Part shown: positions 55,851-64,000 of the stretch, piece by piece
Layout of the letters: every line of letters begins with the position of its first letter
How positions within the stretch are numbered: position 1 is the first letter of the stretch
Source: Anthoceros angustus
Lineage: Eukaryota; Streptophyta; Anthocerotopsida; Anthocerotales; Anthocerotaceae
Reading direction: 5' to 3'
Assembly (NCBI GenBank): GCA_010909165.1
Contig: MU008155.1
Coordinates: 372,001-436,000 of the forward strand
DNA length: 64,000 nt
Program-made: the position numbers and the translations under genes
The notes under the pieces: model-generated
Seen by the model: only the letters and a program-made list of their open reading frames with translations
Databases searched by the model: none
What the model was told of the DNA's origin: nothing

Positions 55851-55899
55851 TTGGAGCAGGATGGTTTAGGGCAGGGGCGAGAAGCACCGATTTGGCGGC

Positions 55900-56640
55900 C
55901 ACGCCGCATGCACAGTGGTTGGGGCGATCGGGGCGAGCGAGCACGGACCGGAGGGGCGAGGTCCGAGGCGGGCGGGCGAGGCGGGCGAGGCGGGCGGGCG
56001 GGCGAGGCGGGCGAGGCGGGCGGCGGGCGGGCCTTCCTCCGGGTGACGGACGGAGGCGGGCGGGCGGGCGGGCGAGCCCACCGCCACTGAGGCGGGCCGA
56101 GGGCGAGCCAAATGGGCGGGTGGGGGTTCATGACCGCAGCGGAGAAGGCGGTGCGGGCGGGGCAAGGCACGGGGCGGAGGAGGAGGCTGCGGTGGCGGCG
56201 GCAGACGAGGCGGGCGAGCCGGGCGGTGGCGGCGAGGCGAGGGGCGGGCGGGCTCGCACTCGGGCCGAGGGACGGCGGGCGGGGCCTCCGGGTGACGGGC
56301 AGGCGGCCACCGCAGGCAGGCGAGGCGAGGCGAGGGCGGCGGCGGGGCAAGGAGAGGCGGGGCAAGGAGAGGCGGGCGAGGCGGGCGGGCGGGGCACACT
56401 CGGGCCGAGGGACGGACGCGGGCGCGGGCCTTCCTCCGGGTGACGGACGGAGGCGGGCGGGCGAGGCGGGGCAAGGCGGGAGGCGGGCGGGGCAAGGAGA
56501 GGCGGGCGAGGGGCGGGGCAAGGCGGGAAGGCCGGGAGGCGGAGGAAGGCGGTGCGGGCGGCGAGGGCAGGCAGGCGGGCGGCGAGCGGGCGGCAGGCGG
56601 CGGGGCGTGGCGAGCCACAGTAGCTGCGAGGAGGAAGCGG
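55900..56640. repeat. G/C low-complexity tract (GGCGGGC / GGCGAGGCG units)
   Basis: About 740 bp of near-pure purine-rich G/C repeats (GGCGGGCGGGCGAGGCGGGC and variants) with embedded CCTCCGGGTGACGG(A/G)C blocks at ~56035, 56285 and 56432. Long open frames on both strands follow from the composition (few T/A, few stops) and are not genes. Confidence 0.85.
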
Positions 56641-56689
56641 CCAGTGTGATCCTCCCCATCCTTGCACCAAGCTGCAACTAACCTCGTCC

Positions 56690-57500
56690 TCATTCCTTCC
56701 TGCCCATGGTTATGCCGAATTGTTTGATGCTCATTTCTTTGCAAACGGCTGACACGCAGATGGCTGCCTGGTGCCACTGCAGGTATTATTGTAGGCTTCT
56801 GCGGTTGTGGGCGGGATGGCAGGCACCGGCCCACCCTCTCCTCCTCACATGCCGCAGCCCTGACATGCATGGGGCAAGCGGAGGAGGGTTCCACGATCTC
56901 CTCCGACCTCACCCGATCCTAATATGTGGAGTGAGTTGTTTTACAGGTCTTATGACCCCAAGAAGCCAATGCATCCTTTGTCCTACGAGGAGCTTGATGC
57001 GCTTTTGCAGCATGCGGAGGACCACAACGACCTCATCCGCCACATAGAGAACTACCCTTGACTTCAAGTTCTTTTCGAGCCGAGGAACGTGGTCGCAGTA
57101 TTTGACCGGACTCGACTTTATCGCGAGAGTGCCTTCCGTGTCGGAAGCGCACTATTTCATGCATACCCATTTTGATGGGTGGCCATTGGGTCCTAACGAT
57201 CACCGCGAGGCCTCGCGTCCAAGCACCCGAGTCACCGGAGGACTTCAAGCCGTGGATGGCCAAGTTTCACTCCGACGGCTTGACTCATGTCACGGCCTCG
57301 ACGCTTATCGCCCCTCCCGGATTTCATCTCAACGCCTTTCACGAATTGGACGACGCCAACCATGTCTTGTGGGAGGAGATGAACGACCTCTACATCATCG
57401 AGGTGATCATGGTGGTTAGATCGGTGGTCATGTGCTTTACGACCGTGCATGGTGGGGTTTTGATAGGACTTGATGTACGAGGCCTTTACGGTTTAGATTT
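56690..57500 (+). other. Possible coding remnant, unclassified
   Basis: After an acceptor-like TTTTACAG at 56948 the plus strand reads SYDPKKPMHPLSYEELDALL and HAEDHNDLIRHIENYP, then a stop. A frame shift later come FEPRNVVAVFDRTRLYR and HVTASTLIAPPGFHLNAFHE (57280-57345). The amino-acid flavour is protein-like but I recognise no family. Could be exons of an unknown gene or pieces of the repeat array's source element. Confidence 0.25.
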
Positions 57501-57539
57501 GTAGGTGTCTTCGCACCGCCTCCTGAGCTTTTGACTTGA

Positions 57540-60500
57540 CCAAATTTTGACGCTTCCCTCTTTCGTGTATTCTCACCACTCGGCCAGATATCTGTGCCCA
57601 CGTTTTTCAACTTGGCCCTCGGTTCATGCTTGCCGCCGCGCATCGTGTTCCCTCGTGCCTGCATTTTGGCCCGCTTTTCCATTCTCCCTTGGCCTTGTCA
57701 ACCCCTGCCCCCGGCTTTTGCCCCAGCTTTCCATGTGCGTCACGCTTGCATATTAATTGACAACCCATACAGGCTGCCTTCTTTCAGTGTGATTTGGGTC
57801 CGCGGAACTCGCTCTTCACAGAGGTTCGTCGCTTTGATAGCTGCTGCCTCCACTTCAAGGGGAATGTGGTTTCACAGAAAGGTGATTCCGACACGCGTCT
57901 CCACAATTTTCATGCACCATTGTCGGAAGGTCGTGATGTAACTTGCAGAATGTCTCGCCATGCCTTGCGGTGGACGCGAGAAACCGGTTGTCGGACGCAG
58001 GAGGCTATTCCATGAGCCCTGCGTCATGTGTCCACGCGGTGGCCCCTCCGCCTCACGCTTTCTATCCTATCGGCGGTGATGCCCCCCCCCGTCGCCTTCC
58101 CTATCCATGTCTCATTGTCTCCCGCTTGCACTACACGCCCCTGCCACCCGCGACGCACCTCATATGAAAAGCGCTCAAGAGGTTAAGGGCTCTCCATGTC
58201 CACAGCGTGCACCGTCCGCATTCCACTCCCACACCATCTCCTGCAGAGGGATCCCCCGTCGCCTGCAATACAAGCACACGGCCGCCACCGCCGCATCCTG
58301 CGCCTATCCTCACCTGCCCCGCCGTTGCGTGGTCTCCGAGGCTGGATTCACTACTTGGAGCCGCGGTCGGTTCAAGACCGAGCACGCCACTTGTTCCATC
58401 TCGACAATGCGTGGTTTCCCTCATCTCGGTATGTCGAATAATTCCGCTTTCACGCCACCGACAAATGCTTTCATGAAATGAACGCTATGTGCCTTATTCA
58501 CTTCGGCGAACGCTTTGGGTTGCCGGATCAGCCCCCATGCCTAAGGACATTCATGCCTTGCTTCTTTCCACAAATCCACGATACAATGTTTGACAAATAC
58601 CCATTATTCCTCGCCTGCATTTTGGCCCGCTTCCATTCTCCCTTGGCCTTGTCAACCCCCGCCCGCTTTTGCCCCGCCTTTCCATGTCACGCTTGCATAT
58701 TAATTGACAACCCATACAGTCGCCTTCTGTGATTTGGGTCCGCTGGAACTCGCTCTTCCTGCAGGTTCGCCGCTTTGATAGCCGCCGCCCACTTCAAGGG
58801 AATGTGGTTTCACAGAAGGTGATTCCGACACGCTCCACAATTTTCATGCACCATTGCTCAAGGTCGATGTAACTTGCGGGGAATGTCTCGCCCATGCCTT
58901 GCGGTGGACGCGAGAAACAAGGTTCGGGACAGGAGGCTATTCCATGAGCCCCCGTCATGTGTCCACGCGGTGGCCCCTCCGCCTCACGTTTCTATCCTAT
59001 CGGCGGTGATGCCTGCCCCGTCGCCTTCCCTATCCATGTCTCATTGTCTCGCTTGCACTACATGCCCGCCCCTAGTCCGCCCCTGCCACCCATGACGCAC
59101 CTCATGAAAAGCGTTCAAGAGGTTAAGGGCTCTCCATGTCTGTGCACATGTTCGCATTCCACCCCACACCATCTCCTGCAGGGATCCCCGCCGCAATACA
59201 AGCACACGGCCGCCACCGCACGTCGGCTATCCACCTCACCGCCGCCCGTGCGTGGTCTCCAGGCTGGGATTCACTACTTGGAGCCGCGGTCGGTTCAAGA
59301 CCGGAAAGCACGCCACTTGTTCCATCTATCGACAATGCGTGGTTTCCCTCCGGCCGTATGTCGAATAATTCCGCCACGCCACCGACAAGTTTCATGAAAT
59401 GAACGCTGTGCCTTATTCACTTCGAACGCTTTGGGTTGCCGGATCATGCCTAAGGACATTCATGCCCGCTTTGCTTTTCCACAAATCCACGATACAATGT
59501 TTCAAAGAACACCGACCCCACCATTATTCCTACGCCTTTCCACCCCACAACTCTACGGTGATAGGCCACTGGTGTGTGCACGTTGAAGAGAAACACGAGA
59601 CTCTTTGTAGCAAGCCCCCTACACTGGAATTTCGGGCTCCCATATCTGTGATGCTCGAGGATGGCGTGAGCGACACAAAGCCTCCTCTTGACAAGAAGCT
59701 CACCTTGTCCACGTACAAGACATGTCTGTGATCAGTTGTCAAGGAGAAAGCGGCAAACATTGCGGCCGGCACCCCTCGTCGACTCAGCGGGCAATTGTCA
59801 TTCGGCCACACGATCGGCGCATGCCATCGCCAACATGCCCATGTAGTCCATTGCCCGGTCCACACATCTAAGCGGGGAACCGTCGTGGCCGGTCCATACA
59901 GTATGCAGTGTCACATCCCCACTCCACCCAGCGACCACCCATCGCCTTGCGGTCTCGCGCATGCTCCTTTCGTAGGATGCATGGCGTCCATGATTCGATC
60001 TGCGAGCATCGTGTCCTGCCGTCGCATGGTACACGTGGGCGCGATCGAACCACCCGCGACGCACCTCATATGAAAAGCGTGCTCAAGAGGTTAAGGGCTC
60101 TCCATGTCCACGTGCACCGGGTTCGCATTCCACTCCACACCATCTCCTCGCAGGGATCCCGTCGCCGCAATACAAGCACAGGCACACACATGGCGTACGC
60201 CTATCCTCACCACACCGCCTCGTGCGTGGTCTCCGAGGCTGGGATTCACTACTTGGAGCCGCGGTCGGTTCACCGGAGCACGCCACTTGTTCCATCTACA
60301 ATGCGTGGTTTCCCTCATCTACTATGTCGAATAATTCCGCTTTCACGCCACCGATGTTTGATGAAATGAACGTCATGTGCCTTATTCACTTCGAACGCTT
60401 TGGGTTGCCGGATCAGCCCCCATGCCTAAGGACATTCATGCCCGCTTTGCTTCTTTCCACAAATCCACGATACAATGTTTCAAAGAAATACCCCGACCCC

Positions 60501-63500
60501 ACCATTATTCCTACGCCTTTCCACCCCACAACTCTACTTGATAGGCCACCGGTGTGTGTGCACGTTGAAGAGAAACACGAGACTCTTTGTAGCAAGCCCC
60601 CTACACCGGAATCTCGGGCTCCCATATCTGTGATGCTCGAGGATGGCGTGAGCGACACAAAGCCTCCTCTTGACAAGAAGCTCACCTTGTCCACGTACAA
60701 GACATGTCTGTGATCAGTTGTCAAGGAGAAAGCGGCAAACATTGCGGGCCGGCACCCCTCGTCGACTCAGCGGGCAATTGTCATTCGGCCACACGATCGG
60801 CGCATGCCATCGCCAACATGCCCATGTAGTCCATTGCCCGGTCCACACATCTAAGCGGAACGTCATGGCGGTCCATACGGTATGCAGTGTCACATCCCCA
60901 CTCCACCCGCAGCCCACCCATCGCCTTTGCGGTCTCGCGCATGCTCCTTTTGTAGGATGCATGGCGATCCGCGATTCGATCTGCGAGCATCGTGTCCTGC
61001 CGTCGCATGGTACACGTGGGCGCGATCGAACCACCCCACGTACACAGTCGACCATCGTCACCAAGCACGGCGCACTTACATTGCATCCGCCTCACCCACC
61101 ACCATTCTTTGCACTCTTACGAGCGGCGGTAACTCCATCGCCTTAGCATCCCTTCTCCTTAGTGTTGGACCCGCCCCAACCCACCAATCCGTGAGCCGGA
61201 GGCTCCTTGTTCTTCGCAGCCTCCGCAATTCAAATGTGTCCATGTCTTGAAATAGATACCCTCGGTGCATGTCTTGCAACCCACCTGCTCGTCCCAATGC
61301 ATTGCCCACCTCTCATCTGGAGCATCCTCCACCGGCATGGTTCCATCCGTGCGCGCAAAACCACCCCACGAGTCCAAGCCCGCAGCCCTTGTCTCCTCCC
61401 GTCAAGACATGCGCCACCATGTCCCGGTCCATCCGCTATGCGACGCGTTCGAATGTCGTCCGGCAAGCGCTCGCGAACACCGGCATGGACGGCGATGATG
61501 TCGACGTCCTCTACCCCGTCGCCACCGCGAACGCTGCCGCCGCCATCGCCGCCCACGCCCGTGTCCCTCGCTCGCCCAACGGATCCGCGCGCCTGCAGGT
61601 GGCCCCTCCGCCTCACGTTTCTATCCTATCGGCGGTGATGCCCTGTCGTCGCCTTCCCTATCCATGTCTCATTGTCTCCCGCTTGCACTACACGCCCCTA
61701 GTCAGCGCCCCGGTGCCACCGCGGCACCTCATATGAAAAGCGTTCAAGAGGTTAAGGGCTCTCCATGTCCACATGTGCCGTCGCATTCCACTCCCACACC
61801 ATCTCCTGCAGAGGGATCCCGTCGCTGCACACACACATCACTGCGTACTCGGGCCTATCCTCACCACACCGCCTCGCCGTTGCGTGGTCTCCAGGCTGGG
61901 ATTCACTACTTGGAGCCGCGGTCGGGTTCGGCCGGCGCCACTTGTTCCATCTCGACAATGCGTGGTTTCCCTCATCTCGGTATGTCGAATAATTCCGCTT
62001 TCACGCCACCGATTTGTTTCATGAAATGAGCGTCATGTGCCTTATTCACTTGACGCTTTGGGTTGCCGGATCATGCCTAAGGACATTGATGCCTGCCTTG
62101 CTTCTTTCCACAAATCCACGATATAATGTTTCAGCAAATACCCTGATTATTCCTACGCCTTTCCTTCCCACAACTCTACGGTGATAGGCCACGCTGGTGT
62201 GTGCACGTTGAAGAGAAACACGAGACTCTTTGTAGCAAGCAGCCCCCCTACACTCAGGAATTTCGGGCTCCCATATACTGCGCAGTGCTCGAGGATGACG
62301 TGAGTAGCCTGCAATGCCTCCTCTTTGGCAAAGAAGCTCACAGCCTTGTCCACGACAAGACATCATGATCTGGTTGTCAAGGAGAAAGCGGCAACCGACA
62401 TTGCGACCGCGGCACCCCTCGTCGACTCCTCGCGGGCAATTGTCATTCGGCCCTGCCGATCGCTGCATGCCATCGCCAACATGCCCATGTAGTCCCGCTG
62501 CCCGGTCCACACATCTATGCGGAACCGTCTGTGGGCGGTCCATACACAGTATGCACCAGAGTGTCGCATCCCCACTCCACCCAGCAGCCACCCATCGCCC
62601 TTTGCAGGTCTGCGCGCATGCTCCTTTTCGCTGTAGGATGCATGGCGATTCAGCGAGCATCGTGTCCTGCCGTCGCATGGTACACGTGGGCGTCGCGATC
62701 GAACCCACCACGTACACACAGTGACCATCGTCACCAAGCACGGCATGACTTGCATCCGCCTCACCCACCATTCTTTGCACTCTTACGAGCGGCCAACTCC
62801 ATCGCCTTGCATCCCTTCTCCTTCCGTGTTGGACCCGCCCAACCCACCAATCCGCGTGTGCCGAGGCTCCTTGTTCTTCGCAGCCTCCGCAATTCAAATG
62901 TGTCCATGTCTGAAATAGATACCCTCGGTGCATGTCGCAACCACCCGTCCACAATGCTGCATTGCCCACCTCTCATGGAGCATCCTCCACTTGGCATGGT
63001 TCCATCCGTGCACGCACCAAAACCACCCCACGAGTCCAAGCCCGCAGCCCTTGTCTCCTATCGCCCTCGAGACATGCGCCACCATGTCCCGGTCCATCCG
63101 CTATGCGAGCGTGCGAATGTCGTCCGGCAAGCGCTCGCGAACACCGGCATGGACGGCGATGATGTCGGCGTCCTCTACCCGGTCGCGCGCTGCGAACGCC
63201 CCTGCCCCGCCATCGTCCGCTCGTGTCCCTCGTTCGTTCATAGCGGATCCGCGCTGCTGTGGCCCCATCCCCACAAAACAACCGCGCATCGAGCCACCGC
63301 CGCCTTCTTCGTTCCATGCTCAATGATGTTCCCCACCCCTCCTTTCCTTAGCCTTTGCCCGCGACCCCAACCCCAACCCCAATTCACGCCCGCTCTCACG
63401 GGTCTTGCATCGACCGACCGCGATTGAAGTTCTAATGTCCCTTCACCCATGTGGTTTCGCCGACTTCGCGCCCTCGGCGTCGTCGGAAGCGGTGGTCTTG

Positions 63501-64000
63501 CTCTGCCCGATGACCCGCCATGGCTCCACGATTTCCACAACTCGACCGTCGGGGAGAATGGAGTGTCCTCCAACGGCGGCATGGACGGCGATGATGTCGA
63601 CGTCCTCTACCCCGTCGCCACCGCGAACGCTGCCGCCGCCATCGCCGCCCACGCCCGTGTCCTCGCTCCGCCCAACGGATCCGCGCGCCTGCAGGTGGCC
63701 CCATCCCCACAAAACAACCGCATCGAGCCACCGCCGCCTTCTTCGTTCCATGCTCAATGATGTTCCCCCCCCTCCTTTCCTTAGCCTTTGCCCGCGACCC
63801 CAACCCCAACCCCAATTCACGCCCGCTCTCACGGGTCTTGCATCGACCGGACCGCGATTGAAGTTCTAATGTCCCTTCACCCAGTGGTTTCGCCGACTTC
63901 GCGCCCTCGGCGTCGTCGGAAGCGGTGGTCTTGCTCTGCCCGATGACCCGCCATGGCTCCACGATTTCCACAACTCGACCGTCGGGGAGAATGGAGTGTC
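57540..64000. repeat. Nested GC-rich tandem array with units of ~0.95, ~1.66 and 0.43 kb
   Basis: The same landmarks recur in fixed order. CACCTCATATGAAAAGCG-type: 58155, 59098, 60063, 61728. Block with CCTTATTCACTT: 58490, 59409, 60380, 62039. GAGAAACACGAGACTCTTTG: 59587, 60568, 62213. CACCCCTCGTCGACTC: 59769, 60753, 62412. GCAATTCAAATGTGTCCATG: 61225, 62889. GCATGGACGGCGATGATGTC: 61482, 63147, 63578. CAACCCCAATTCACGCCCGC: 63375, 63806. Spacings are about 920-985, about 1645-1670 and 431 nt. Copies differ by very many 1-3-base gains and losses. Frames are short and change between copies. The array runs off the window's right end. No transposase or polymerase motif was seen. Confidence 0.85.

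Noticed and set aside
55829-56912. Long proline/alanine/arginine-rich open frames on both strands
   Set aside because: They follow from the near-absence of A/T and hence of stop codons in the G/C repeat tract. Overlapping frames on both strands with no domain.
57172-57504. 110-aa frame as a complete gene
   Set aside because: No family, no supported start or partner exon, and it borders a repeat array. Kept only as a low-confidence remnant.
1-64000. Organelle or bacterial origin
   Set aside because: GT-AG introns throughout, a tRNA intron at the nuclear position, and minisatellites and TATA boxes typical of nuclear plant DNA.

Overview
This is nuclear DNA of a land plant. Most genes have short spliceosomal introns (about 70-320 nt), and there is a plant-type intron-containing elongator tRNA-Met. 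A chloroplast flavodiiron protein (a class absent from flowering plants) sits with a flagellar QRICH2/DUF4795-type protein (which implies swimming sperm) and PPR sequences with the wording I associate with ferns and lycophytes. I infer a seed-free plant, fern or lycophyte more likely than bryophyte. The species cannot be fixed from the sequence.

Layout. 1-2.1 kb: decayed PPR gene, minus strand, with a duplicated OSB-type PDF motif at its N-terminus. 2.2-2.6 kb: SINE-like repeat and tRNA-Met(CAT). 3.1-6.1 kb: AT-rich repeat land with a retroelement scrap, an E2-like (PHO2/UBE2O-type) gene that seems to lack the catalytic cysteine, and minisatellites. 6.4-13.2 kb: acid invertase (8 exons, including the classic 9-nt mini-exon), a myeloid-leukemia-factor-like gene, and a small SERF/zinc-finger protein, all minus. 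13.2-14.7 kb: repeats. 14.8-18.6 kb: intronless IAR1 zinc transporter and coilin, plus strand. 18.8-20.5 kb: FES1/HspBP1 co-chaperone, minus. 21.7-22.8 kb: ankyrin gene, minus. 23.7-30.5 kb: flagellar DUF4795 gene, plus. 31.3-31.7 kb: PPR relic. 33.2-36.3 kb: flavodiiron protein B-type, minus. 37.5-38.6 kb: methylesterase A, minus. 39.4-43.7 kb: EMB1703-like plastid protein, minus. 44.0-46.8 kb: TRM4B tRNA m5C methyltransferase, plus. 47.4-49.1 kb: Mgamma-type MADS-box gene. A 1946-bp head-to-tail tandem duplication follows and repeats its second exon. 53.7-54.8 kb: methylesterase paralogue, minus. 55.9-56.6 kb: G/C-only low complexity. 57.5-64.0 kb: a nested GC-rich repeat array full of small indels.

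The genes do not form a pathway. They are ordinary housekeeping, organelle and signalling genes in compact islands separated by AT-rich or repeat DNA. Exon coordinates were derived by hand from GT/AG (and some GC/AG) sites with reading-phase checks. The invertase, MLF, FES1, flavodiiron, methylesterase, EMB1703, TRM4B and MADS models all close in frame.
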